Assembly: GCF_018130215.1 (NCBI RefSeq)
Contig: NZ_JAFCKQ010000060.1
Coordinates: 1 to 43,577 of the forward strand
Direction: 5' to 3'
From: Bradyrhizobium jicamae
GTDB taxonomy: Bacteria > Pseudomonadota > Alphaproteobacteria > Rhizobiales > Xanthobacteraceae
Length of the DNA stretch: 43,577 bases
The position numbers were made by a program, and so were the translations under genes. Within the stretch, counting starts at the first letter, position 1; each line of letters opens with the position of its first letter. The notes below the pieces were generated by a model that was given only the letters and a program-made list of their open reading frames with translations, was not told the DNA's origin and did not search any database. Of this stretch, positions 13,513-20,664 are shown one piece after another.

Positions 13513-13858
13513 GGCACACTGACAGCTGATGAAATTGGCGGAAGCTTGCGTTGCTCGAACATCAGGTGTCCGGCGGCCCGAGATGGTGGCGGTCTCGACT
13601 TCGGCTCAGGGCCATCAGCGACGGTTGCGTCGCCTTACCGGATTTTCCGCTCTATCCCCTGAAGCCGACCTTCGGATGATCGCCGGACTTCGTCGGTGTG
13701 GGTCCAGAGGCGGACATCGCATCGAGCTACTCTTGGCCCGGTCTTAGTGGGGTCGGTCTACATCTTACGTGCACATGAAAAACACGCTCGTATTTTCTCA
13801 ATGGGAGACATGGAAGCCCACTGTGGCTGCCTAGCCCAAGCATCTAAGTAGGTGAGCG
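13513..13858. other. Intergenic stretch without supported genes
   Basis: A 72-codon plus-strand frame (13529-13747) is Arg/Ser-rich with no domain pattern and is judged non-coding. No terminator, repeat or RNA gene could be supported. Confidence 0.5.
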
Positions 13859-14206
13859 TCAATTTAGTGGGGTGGTCGCGAGCAGCCCGATCGGAGCCGT
13901 CTCGTCGAGTACGAACACCGCGAACCCGGTCACCTGTCCCGCGATGACTGCCACCGCTGCGAACAGCCTCGCGGTCAACATCGTGGTCGTGAATTCCTCG
14001 ACCGCCATTGGCGTCTCTTCGGGGGGGACGCTGGCAAGCTCGTCGAATTCGTGCTCCGGTTCTCCGACAATCGCGACCCTGGCGCTTTCAGGTGTGGGAT
14101 CGTCATCCGGATCTACCTCGGTCTCAGCCTCTGCGGCGAACGACGACAACTTCATCGTCGAGGTTCGCTCGCAGGCGCCTCCGAAGACATCATTCCGGGT
14201 AGTCAT
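13859..14206 (-). CDS. Hypothetical acidic membrane-anchored protein
   Basis: 115 residues if started at ATG 14206 (MTTRNDVFGG...); an in-frame ATG 18 codons later (MKLSSFAAEAETEVDPDDD) is an alternative. The N-terminal half is acidic and Pro/Glu-rich (VDPDDDPTPESARVAIVGEP, EHEFDELASVPPEE). One hydrophobic segment (LTARLFAAVAVIAGQVTGFA) precedes a short tail. No family recognised. Upstream sequences on either side of its start resemble the leader of the 45-residue gene. Confidence 0.4.
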   Translation of the reverse strand: MTTRNDVFGGACERTSTMKLSSFAAEAETEVDPDDDPTPESARVAIVGEPEHEFDELASVPPEETPMAVEEFTTTMLTARLFAAVAVIAGQVTGFAVFVLDETAPIGLLATTPLN

Positions 14207-14232
14207 GGTCCTCGGCCAGGAGATCCCGGAGC

Positions 14233-14285
14233 CTGCCGCGCTCGACTGAAACATCTGGAAATGAAGGAATCTGAACCCGTCGAAC
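14233..14285 (+). repeat. Degenerate duplicate of the 45-residue gene's leader and first codons
   Basis: GCCGCGCTCGACTGAAACAT then CTGGAAATGAAGGAATCTGA and ACCCGTCGAA matches 7491-7540 at roughly 85 percent by eye, including the ATG (14261 here, 7517 there). After about eight codons similarity ends at a hairpin, and no product of the same kind follows. The FixK-like box is absent from this copy. Confidence 0.6.
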
Positions 14286-14333
14286 GGCCCCAGCACTACT
14301 TCTGGAGGCGTACAGGCGTGTGCTGGGGCCGTT
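14283..14333. terminator. 14-bp perfect inverted repeat
   Basis: AACGGCCCCAGCAC (14283-14296) and GTGCTGGGGCCGTT (14320-14333) enclose a 23-nt loop. It lies where the duplicated leader of the 45-residue gene stops matching. No U-tract follows, so it is a strong hairpin of uncertain role rather than a classic terminator. Confidence 0.5.
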
Positions 14334-14614
14334 GCCTTATCCGGGATTTGGACAGGCGCTCCAATCGTGCGCGCCCCGTGCTGGGTCCGCAACAGCTCGA
14401 GGTGATAGTCTTTGGAATGAGCTGATGACTGCAACTCGGGCAGCGGACTCAACAATTTGCACACTAACGTGCATACCCGAATGCCTTGCATCGAAGGATA
14501 GGTCGCAGTTCTCGATTGCCGATTTACGCAACCGTAAGAGTTGTCCGGCCAGAGTTTCGGAACGGGACGGGCGGGTGTCTAGCCATTTGTATTGGGTAGG
14601 AAAGGCCATCTCAC

Positions 14615-14776
14615 ATGAAACTCTGCGTTGCCTTCCTGAACGACGAGTCTGCGGCTACCGCCATCGAATACGGCCTGATCGCAACCGGCATTGCCATCGC
14701 CATCATCGCTGCCGTGAACGGCGTCGGCACGGCACTGAGCTCGACCTTCAGCTCGATCAGCACCTCGTTGAAGTAA
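14615..14776 (+). CDS. Flp family type IVb pilin
   Basis: A 53-residue pilin: MKLCVAFLNDESAATAIEYG then LIATGIAIAIIAAVNGVGTA and LSSTFSSISTSLK. The short leader, a Gly-free cleavage region before the ATAIEYGLI motif, and the hydrophobic N-terminal helix are typical of Flp/Fap prepilins assembled by Tad systems. The ATG has AGGAAAGG upstream. No tad/cpa assembly genes are in the window, so this is a solitary pilin gene depending on a Tad locus elsewhere, or a stranded copy. It is followed by non-coding repeats. Confidence 0.85.
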   Translation: MKLCVAFLNDESAATAIEYGLIATGIAIAIIAAVNGVGTALSSTFSSISTSLK

Positions 14777-14789
14777 ATCGAACGACGCG

Positions 14790-14846
14790 GCTGGAGAACA
14801 CCGGAGGCGCATGGGGCCATGTGCGTCTGGCACAAAGTGCACTTGG
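14790..14846 (+). repeat. Dispersed non-coding repeat B, copy 3
   Basis: GGAGAACACCGGAGGCGCAT then GGGGCCATGTGCGTCTGGCA and CAAAGTGCACTTGG. The TGGCACAAA-TGCAC core is shared with 7450-7466. Confidence 0.5.
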
Positions 14847-14869
14847 TCGAGTCGCTCCCGTAGATAATC

Positions 14870-14945
14870 CGTAACCATACGGGTCAACGTCATGAACCTT
14901 GGCCCTTTTTGTGCGGACACAGAGGCGTCAGGATCTTTGCCACGA
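14870..14945 (+). repeat. Dispersed non-coding repeat A, copy 3
   Basis: CGTAACCATACGGGTCAACG then CATGAACCTTGGCCC (14891-14905), GTGCGGACAC and CGTCAGGATCTTTGCC. It aligns with 6981-7067, and the similarity goes on into GGGCTAG and CGCCGTCCGCG. In copy 1 that last part forms a terminator stem; here it is the leader of a microprotein gene. Confidence 0.6.
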
Positions 14946-15011
14946 CCTTCCTGGGCTAGGGCCAGCGCCGTCCGCGTGTATTTCAAGCGGGTTGTGCGCA
15001 AAGGGGCAGCC

Positions 15012-15095
15012 ATGGGCAACCTAATGTACGCGTGCATCGTGCTGCTGGGGCTGAGCCCTCTCGTCATTATCGGGATTATCATGTTCATGGAGTAA
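15012..15095 (+). CDS. 27-residue membrane microprotein, copy 2
   Basis: ATG with AAGGGG five bases upstream; product MGNLMYACIVLLGLSP then LVIIGIIMFME. One hydrophobic helix, no signal cleavage site. It shares the motif CIVLLGLSP-(V/L)VI and the MG- start with the 29-residue product of 8527-8616. It directly follows a copy of dispersed repeat A. Function unknown; probably an inner-membrane peptide. Confidence 0.6.
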   Translation: MGNLMYACIVLLGLSPLVIIGIIMFME

Positions 15096-15320
15096 GGGCG
15101 CTCATCGATATCCCACCCCTCCGATCGGTGAATGCAGATCGTCGGGCCAAGCTGCTGCAGGCCCTCATGTCATGGGGCGCGCAGCGAGAGCACAGCTATT
15201 TGAAAACTCGAAAGGGTTTACTCAACACGTTCGTCATATCCATCAAAGCGCTGATACAGCGTCCCGTCACTAATTGTGTCCTCCTCCAGAGCTCATAGGC
15301 AAAGCGGCCATTTAGGCGGG
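15096..15320. other. Intergenic stretch without supported genes
   Basis: Short frames only. A plus-strand frame across 15032-15298 has no start context or domain pattern. The next recognisable sequence is the substrate-binding-protein remnant on the minus strand. Confidence 0.4.
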
Positions 15321-15470
15321 TCACTCGATCACCTCGTCGGCGCGGGCAAAAGCGTCGGCGGCGCGTCGAGGCCGAGCGCCTTCGCCACGATCAGGTTAAT
15401 CACGAGGTCGAACTTGGTCGGCTGCTCGACCGGAAGATCGGGGGGCTTCGCCCCCCGCAGAATGTTGAGT
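15321..15470 (-). pseudogene. ABC transporter substrate-binding protein, C-terminal remnant
   Basis: The minus strand reads ILRGAKPPDLPVEQPTKFDL and VINLIVAKALGLDAPPTLL, then after a frame change ARADEVIE and TGA. This is the conserved C-terminus of TrpX-type (tryptophan/tyrosine family) periplasmic binding proteins. It is paralogous to the intact gene at 16331-17359, which ends ILKGAKPGDIPFYQPTKLEL and so on. The N-terminal ~280 residues are missing; upstream sequence is unrelated. Confidence 0.7.
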
Positions 15471-15527
15471 CGCCGGCGCGGCGCCGAAGTCGATGAAGGC
15501 CACCGTGCCGACGTGGGTCGAGAATTC

Positions 15528-16052
15528 CTATTTTTCGTAGCCGACGTACCAGATGCCGATTACCTTGCCCGATGCATCCTTGATCGGGTCATAACCGGTC
15601 ACGTACGGTTTGCCGAGGATGTCGACTTCGCCGTAGAAAGCCTCACCTTTGTTGATATTCACTATCGCTTTTCCCTTAGGGTCCAGGATGGTCCCAAGCG
15701 CCCGGCCCTGTACGCTGCCCGGCACATTGGTGGATACGCGGACATAATCGTCACCAGATTTTACGAACAGCGTAGCCGTGCCGCCGGCCTCAGCCTTGAC
15801 TTTGTCGACAATCGTGAAGTCGTTGTTCACCTTGGTTGAGCCAAAATACAAGCCTGGGGTCGTCTTGTCGGCTGTCTGAACGGTCCCCTCGGCCTTGGGC
15901 GCGCCCAATTTCGCTGTCTCGGTCTTCAATATCGCCATGGCCTTCGCGACTTTTGGGTCCGTTTGCGCGTTGCCGGGACTCGTCATGAGCGTGGATGTTG
16001 CGACGAAGCAACCAGCGGCCAGGAGACCAACAAGAAAGCTCTTGCGATTCAT
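15528..16052 (-). CDS. Secreted single-Cache-domain protein
   Basis: 174 residues. Residues 1-29 are a signal peptide (MNRKSFLVGLLAAGCFVATS ... SPGNAQ). The remainder fits a periplasmic Cache/PAS-like sensor fold: TTPGLYFGSTKVNNDFTIVD, GGTATLFVKSGDDYVRVSTN, GSVQGRALGTILDPKGKAI, EAFYGEVDILGKPYVTGYDP and GKVIGIWYVGYEK. There is no attached kinase or chemoreceptor domain, so it would bind a small ligand and pass the signal to another protein, or act as a scavenger. A perfect FNR/FixK box lies 62 bp upstream of the start, so expression is likely induced by low oxygen. Stand-alone Cache proteins of this kind are often annotated only as hypothetical. Confidence 0.8.
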   Translation of the reverse strand: MNRKSFLVGLLAAGCFVATSTLMTSPGNAQTDPKVAKAMAILKTETAKLGAPKAEGTVQTADKTTPGLYFGSTKVNNDFTIVDKVKAEAGGTATLFVKSGDDYVRVSTNVPGSVQGRALGTILDPKGKAIVNINKGEAFYGEVDILGKPYVTGYDPIKDASGKVIGIWYVGYEK

Positions 16053-16113
16053 GTGAGTGGACCCCTCTATGAGAGACGGGCGTTACGAATATCGCAGTCT
16101 GCGAAGGGCAATC

Positions 16114-16127
16114 TTGATCCAAATCAA
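16114..16127 (-). promoter_or_regulatory. Perfect FNR/FixK box of the Cache-domain gene
   Basis: TTGATCCAAATCAA matches TTGAT-N4-ATCAA with no mismatch and also TTG(A/C)-N6-(T/G)CAA. Its centre is ~68 bp upstream of the minus-strand start at 16052, consistent with an activator site near -40 and a 25-30 nt leader. The rest of 16053-16330 has no other recognised element. Confidence 0.7.
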
Positions 16128-16330
16128 AGTGGTCGAAGCGACGGGCCAAGCCTGGCGCGACAGCTCACCACAATGCATGGCAGCGATGGAGCCACAGGCA
16201 ACTTAATGACCGCCCCGGATCATGAGCGTCGGTTTGAGCCATGGCGGGTGACTTCCGATCTCACCTCGACTTCGGACGTTTCCGCGTGCCGCGCAAACGG
16301 ACGCGAAGGGCCTGCAACGGAAGTCGCGTC

Positions 16331-17359
16331 TCAGCCGATGATCTCGTCGGCGGCCGCCAGCAATGACGGCGGAAACTCCAATTCGAGCGATCTCGCCGTT
16401 GTGCGATTGAGCACCAGTTCGAGCTTGGTTGGCTGGTAGAACGGAATATCACCCGGCTTCGCGCCCTTTAATATTTGATCCGTCATATCCGCGATCCGAC
16501 GCATGATGGCCACAGTGTCGTAGCCGTAGGACAGCAATCCTCCGATATCGACCCATTCACGAGCGAAATAAATCGCAGGCAGATGATGCCTGGCAGCGGC
16601 GTCAACGATTAGCTGACGGTATGTGAAGAACTCAGCCACGGCCCCGACCATGAGACCGTCAACCTTTTCTGCAGCCATTGCGTTGAACTTCCGCTCAAAG
16701 TCTTGCCAGTCGAACGGTTCGGCGACCAATGCTGTGCCGAATGCGATACCATCTCGTCGTGCGGCTTCTAGCGCTCTTGCTGGTCCTCCCGCCATTTCCC
16801 AAAAGGCAATCAAAGAAGGAGGCATCAGAAACCGCACATTTATTAGCTTGCCCACGGTCTCGCGCAGGAGCTCAAGGCGCTTACCCCAGATTTCCAATCC
16901 GACATCAGTAGTTGCTCCTGTGATATTCCTGTCGGGCTTGGCCAAGTTCGTGACCATGCCACCGGCAACCGGATCGCTCGTTATTGCCAGAATAGGAATG
17001 GTTGCGGTCAGCGGCTTGAGCACGCGTGTAACCGGGCCGCCGAGCGAGACGATTAGGTCAGGATGACCTGCGACAATGGCGCGAGCGACATCTTCATACC
17101 CATTGCTGTGCCCGAATGCCGAATACCGCTCCAGGATCAGGTTTTGGCCTTCGTTGTAGCCGAGCTTACTTAGCTCCCCGAAAAATGCCTGGTACGCTGG
17201 GCGACCATTGATGGAGAGCCCCTCGGGTGGTTCGGACGGGTGAACCATCGCGATGCGCTTGATGGCTGGCAACCGGGTTTCAGTTTGGGCGAATGTCGGC
17301 TGGGCAAGGCCCATCGCGGCCGTGGCCGCCGTCCCCGTGATGAACTCACGCCGTCGCAT
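16331..17359 (-). CDS. ABC transporter substrate-binding protein (TrpX/YtrF-like family)
   Basis: 342 residues from ATG 17359, which has GGAGGGAGGGG directly upstream; the longer frame to 17431 lacks such a site. It has a Tat-type signal (MRRREFITGTAATAAMG) cleaved near FAQ. The two-lobe type I binding-protein core includes KRIAMVHPSEPPEGLS, PDLIVSLGGPVTRVLKPLTA, IPILAITSDPVAGGMV, MPPSLIAFWEMAGGPARAL and FYQPTKLELVLNRTTARSLE. Members bind aromatic amino acids or other small organics in the periplasm, but most are orphans as here: no permease or ATPase gene is adjacent. Substrate unknown. Confidence 0.88.
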   Translation of the reverse strand: MRRREFITGTAATAAMGLAQPTFAQTETRLPAIKRIAMVHPSEPPEGLSINGRPAYQAFFGELSKLGYNEGQNLILERYSAFGHSNGYEDVARAIVAGHPDLIVSLGGPVTRVLKPLTATIPILAITSDPVAGGMVTNLAKPDRNITGATTDVGLEIWGKRLELLRETVGKLINVRFLMPPSLIAFWEMAGGPARALEAARRDGIAFGTALVAEPFDWQDFERKFNAMAAEKVDGLMVGAVAEFFTYRQLIVDAAARHHLPAIYFAREWVDIGGLLSYGYDTVAIMRRIADMTDQILKGAKPGDIPFYQPTKLELVLNRTTARSLELEFPPSLLAAADEIIG

Positions 17360-17744
17360 GCCCCTCCCTCCATGGATCACGCCTGTGGGAGCAGGAGCCT
17401 GAATCTTAAACGCCGCCCGGCTGCGTTCCACCTCTCTTTCGGAGTAACTCCGCTAGCTGGCACAAACTGTACTGCTCGCCGAGTTTCGAAGGTTGTAGCA
17501 TTTTCGGTTAGGTCCGAGCGAAGTTGTCTTTCCTTACAGCGCTCGGCTAGGCCGTAGCGTAATTACGGAACGCTGCGGGCCGCCGATTGATGGCCCGAAG
17601 GCGGCTGCGCGCACCGCTTGAATCCGCGGTTCTCGCCGGATGTGCGGAGGCTTCGCGCATCCGGGCAAGTACGGATTGTTGCGTGCGCTCGAGGAGTCCT
17701 AGGTTCGCGTTATTGGTTTCATCAATTGCATTGCGGTGGCAGCT
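17360..17744. other. Intergenic stretch with a TGGCACAAACTG motif
   Basis: TGGCACAAACTGTACTGCTC at 17457-17476 resembles the core of dispersed repeat B. The minus-strand frame 17547-17753 has no domain pattern. No terminator or RNA gene could be supported. Confidence 0.4.
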
Positions 17745-18098
17745 ATGAACCACCTGCTGACCGGAACGAATTTAGTTTGCATCAGCGCCGCCTTGGTTTG
17801 GATTTGGCCAGCTAACGCGCACGACCATACCCATCCTGAGCTGGACGACTGGTACAAAAGTTTACGCTGCGAACAAGGTGAGTGGTGCTGCGACGGCGCC
17901 GATGTCAATCACCTGACGGATCCCCAATGGACGATCAAAGATGGCCAGTATCAGGTTTTCCTGGAAGGCGAATGGGTCAATGTACGGCCGGAAAAACTGG
18001 TCAAGGGCAACAACAGGGCTGGCTTCGCGCTGGCTTGGCGGATGTATATAGACGGTCATCCAGTTGTGCGCTGCTTTATGCCGGGAGCGAGCGGGTAG
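17745..18098 (+). CDS. Secreted hypothetical protein with CC motif
   Basis: 117 residues from ATG 17745. Residues 1-25 are a signal peptide (ISAALVWIWPANAHDH, cleavage after ANA). The mature part reads ELDDWYKSLRCEQGEWCCDG, ADVNHLTDPQWTIKDGQY, QVFLEGEWVNVRPEKLVKGN and GHPVVRCFMPGASG. The cysteines (C, CC, C) probably make disulfides in the periplasm. This pattern belongs to a small exported protein type I associate with Bradyrhizobium and relatives, with no known function. Confidence 0.75.
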   Translation: MNHLLTGTNLVCISAALVWIWPANAHDHTHPELDDWYKSLRCEQGEWCCDGADVNHLTDPQWTIKDGQYQVFLEGEWVNVRPEKLVKGNNRAGFALAWRMYIDGHPVVRCFMPGASG

Positions 18099-18175
18099 CG
18101 TAAGTTCGCAACTCGCAACGACCGTGTCGCGTCTTGGATCATCGATACCCCATGCTTGCGTCAGGACGCCGCCGA

Positions 18176-19246
18176 TCACTTGCCGCGGATTTCGCTCGGG
18201 GCCTTGTTCGTCCAACGATGGAACGCTCGCCTGAAGTTCGCGGCGTCGCTGAAGCCGAGGGCCAGCGCAATGTCCTCGTTGGCGAGGTCTGTGGCACGAA
18301 GATATTTCAGGGCGACCTGGGTTCGCAGCTCGTCCCGCAAGCCGCGGAACGAAAAGCCCTGCTGGCGCAGCTGCCGCCGCAGTGACCGGTCGTTCACGCC
18401 AAGCAGCTTGGCGGTGGCCTCAAAGGTCGGAGGATTTGCGATGTCACGCAGCAGGATTGCGCGGATTTTTCCGGCCACCCCGACGCGCAGTTTCAGGTCG
18501 CCGAGCAGTTCGTCGCACAGGGCGACGATGGTCGGATAAGTCAATTTGTTGCCGAGCCCGGCGGCCTGGTCGAGCCAGTCCGACTGGAACACGATCTGAT
18601 TGGCCGGCCGCCCGAAGTGAACCGCACAACCGACGTGATCCGGTGGAAGAGCGAAGTCTTCCGGCTGCGCATAGGTCAGCTCGATCCTGGAGGGCACGAA
18701 GGCCGCCCCCATGATATCTCGCATCAGGGAGATGTGGATGCCGATCTGCATCTCCGTGATGAAGCGATGGAGCGCTGAGCCGTCGGCGATGTGGGAGTTG
18801 GGCTCGATCGTCCAGCTTGCGTGGCCGTTCTGCTCGGCGAACTCGATCGCGGCGAGCGGCGCGGCGAGGGCGTGGTACCGCGTCGCGAAATCCATCGCCT
18901 TGCGGAAGTCGGGACAGCACAGGATCGCATAGCCATACATCCCGTAGGTCGAGACGTGGATCGATGCGCCGATGCGGTAAGGCAAATGACGTTCGGCTGA
19001 CAGCCGGATCGCGTTCTGGCTGATGGTCATCAACTGCATCAGAGAGATCCGCGCCTGGGACGAATGCACATCCTGCAGCGGAATGTTGACGTCGCGCAGA
19101 ATAGCGTCGGCCGAAATGCCCAGACTGACCAGCATATCGAAGATCGCGGCGAGCTTGGTTGCCTCGTAGACCCTGTCGCCGACCCCGACGGCCAGGATGT
19201 CGCGCGAACCGTCTGGCCGGCTACGGGAATTCCGAGACCTCTTCAC
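18176..19246 (-). CDS. AraC-family transcriptional regulator (arabinose-binding-like domain type)
   Basis: About 356 residues from a GTG at 19246. The start is uncertain: the frame is open to 19438, and no clear ribosome site is seen. The N-terminal ~190 residues match the ligand-binding domain of OruR/ArgR-like AraC proteins (RVYEATKLAAIFDMLVSLGI, IGASIHVSTYGMYGYAILCC). The C-terminal ~100 residues are the double HTH (FEATAKLLGVNDRSLRRQLR, QQGFSFRGLRDELRTQVALK, NEDIALALGFSDAANFRRAF). It is divergent from the PHA cluster, whose first gene starts 340 bp away, so it probably controls that cluster. Ligands of such regulators are often fatty-acid-like or amino acids. Confidence 0.88.
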   Translation of the reverse strand: MKRSRNSRSRPDGSRDILAVGVGDRVYEATKLAAIFDMLVSLGISADAILRDVNIPLQDVHSSQARISLMQLMTISQNAIRLSAERHLPYRIGASIHVSTYGMYGYAILCCPDFRKAMDFATRYHALAAPLAAIEFAEQNGHASWTIEPNSHIADGSALHRFITEMQIGIHISLMRDIMGAAFVPSRIELTYAQPEDFALPPDHVGCAVHFGRPANQIVFQSDWLDQAAGLGNKLTYPTIVALCDELLGDLKLRVGVAGKIRAILLRDIANPPTFEATAKLLGVNDRSLRRQLRQQGFSFRGLRDELRTQVALKYLRATDLANEDIALALGFSDAANFRRAFHRWTNKAPSEIRGK

Positions 19247-19585
19247 GCGTGTCGATCGAAGCAATTGAGCGAATCCTGCTTGCGGCAACGAGCGCCGGCT
19301 CGTCACTGTTGCGGGGCAGCAAGGCTGCGCCGCAAAGCGCAGGCTACGGCAAGGCAGCAGCTTCGGTAAAGACCAGCGCCCGTGATGAAGGTAATGTGTC
19401 CGATTGAGACCCCGGCGATGTCCGTTTCGGACCTTCACAAAGATCGGGCGCCACGCGACGCTTCAGTCTAATGTGAAGCCCGGCCAACCGTCGCGAGGCA
19501 GGACGGCAACCAGGCGATCCGCGCGCGCTCAGAACTGCGGACGCCACAATGGTCGGAGGAAACGGCAAAGTCGAGGGAGGCCACC

Positions 19586-20148
19586 ATGGTGGGAAGGCTG
19601 ATTCAAACCGCCAAATCCGCCTATCAATATCCGCTCATCTTCAAGCAATTGTGGCACACGCCGCGCGTGCAGGCGCCGGACCAGGAGGTCGTCTATCGCG
19701 ACCCGAAGCGCTTCACCTACCGTCAAACCAGAGAGCGGATCGGCCGCCTCGCATCGGCCCTGAGCAGGGCGGGGGTTGAGCCCGGCGACACGGTCGGGGT
19801 TCTCGAGTGGGACAGCCATCGCTTCCTCGAGGCGTTCTTCGCGATCCCGATGATGGCCGCTGTGCTGCAGACGGTGAATGTCCGCCTGTCGCCCGAACAG
19901 ATCGCCTTTACGATCGATCACGCCGGCGCCTCGACGCTGCTCGTCAACGACGAATTCGTCGGACTGCTCGAGGGCATCACGGTGTCAGCGACGTTGCGAT
20001 CAAGGACCATCTCAAGACGTTCGCCGACAAGGGCACCATCTCGAAGTACGGGATTCCGGAGAAGATCATCTTCATCGACAACATTCCCAAGACGAGCGTC
20101 GGCAAGATCAACAAGAAGGAGCTGCGCGAGCAGTACGGCAACATGTAG
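19586..20148 (+). pseudogene. Acyl-CoA synthetase (medium/long-chain type), internally deleted
   Basis: The 5' part codes for the N-terminus of an AMP-forming acyl-CoA synthetase: YPLIFKQLWHTPRVQAPDQE, FTYRQTRERIGRLASALSRA, GDTVGVLEWDSHRFLEAFFA and AFTIDHAGASTLLVNDEFVG (residues ~1-130). At about 19978 the reading jumps frame to the extreme C-terminus: VSDVAIKDHLKTFADKGTIS, KYGIPEKIIFIDNIPKTSVG and KINKKELREQYGNM. The ~360 residues between, including the SGTTG-type nucleotide loop and the acyl pocket, are missing, so no active enzyme can be made. A good ribosome site (GGAGGCCACC) remains. The intact ancestor would have supplied acyl-CoA to the PHA genes that follow. Confidence 0.85.
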
Positions 20149-20187
20149 CTGTCCGAACGGGACCGCGAACAGACCAGGGAGGACATC

Positions 20188-20664
20188 ATGGGCAACCTCA
20201 CCCTTGCCGGATTGAGCGAGAGAATCGGACAGGAACTCGGAATGTCCGACTGGGTCACGATCGACCAGGAGCGCATCAACACGTTCGCGTCCTGCACCGG
20301 CGATCAGCAGTGGATCCATGTCGACGTCGAACGGGCAAAACGCGAAAGCCCGTTCCGCGGTCCGATCGCGCACGGTTATCTGACGCTCGCGATGGTGGCG
20401 CCGCTGGCGATGCAGGTCGGGGTCATCCCCGGCGATGCCGCCGCCGGGCTGAACTACGGCATCGACAAGGTCCGCTTCCTGGCGCCGGTGCCGTCGGGCG
20501 CGCGGGTCAGGCTGCGCGTCGTGCTCGCCGGGATCGAGCCAAGGGAAGGCGGGCAGGTGGTGATGAAGACCCAGAATACGCTCGAGGTGGAAGGATCGGA
20601 GAAGCCGGCCCTGATCGCGGAGACGCTGGCACTGCTGATTCCTGCAGCGGGAGCGCGGCGATGA
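20188..20664 (+). CDS. MaoC/NodN-type hot-dog dehydratase
   Basis: 158 residues, a single hot-dog domain. It has the NodN/MaoC signature LGMSDWVTIDQERINTFASC, TGDQQWIHVDVERAKRESPF and RGPIAHGYLTLAMVAPL; the Asp of TGDQQ-IHVD and the His of IAHG are in the positions of the catalytic pair of (R)-specific enoyl-CoA hydratases. In PHA clusters such enzymes convert beta-oxidation enoyl-CoA to (R)-3-hydroxyacyl-CoA, the monomer used by PhaC. The ATG has AGGGAGGA upstream, and the stop overlaps the phaC start by ATGA. The PHA-supply role is inferred from position and family; NodN-type members have no proven activity. Confidence 0.85.
   Translation: MGNLTLAGLSERIGQELGMSDWVTIDQERINTFASCTGDQQWIHVDVERAKRESPFRGPIAHGYLTLAMVAPLAMQVGVIPGDAAAGLNYGIDKVRFLAPVPSGARVRLRVVLAGIEPREGGQVVMKTQNTLEVEGSEKPALIAETLALLIPAAGARR

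Noticed and set aside
13529..13747. 72-codon ORF after the serine hydrolase
   Set aside because: Arg/Ser-rich, no ribosome site, no family pattern.
15276..15839. 187-codon plus-strand frame
   Set aside because: Antisense to the Cache gene and the binding-protein remnant, which show real family motifs on the minus strand.
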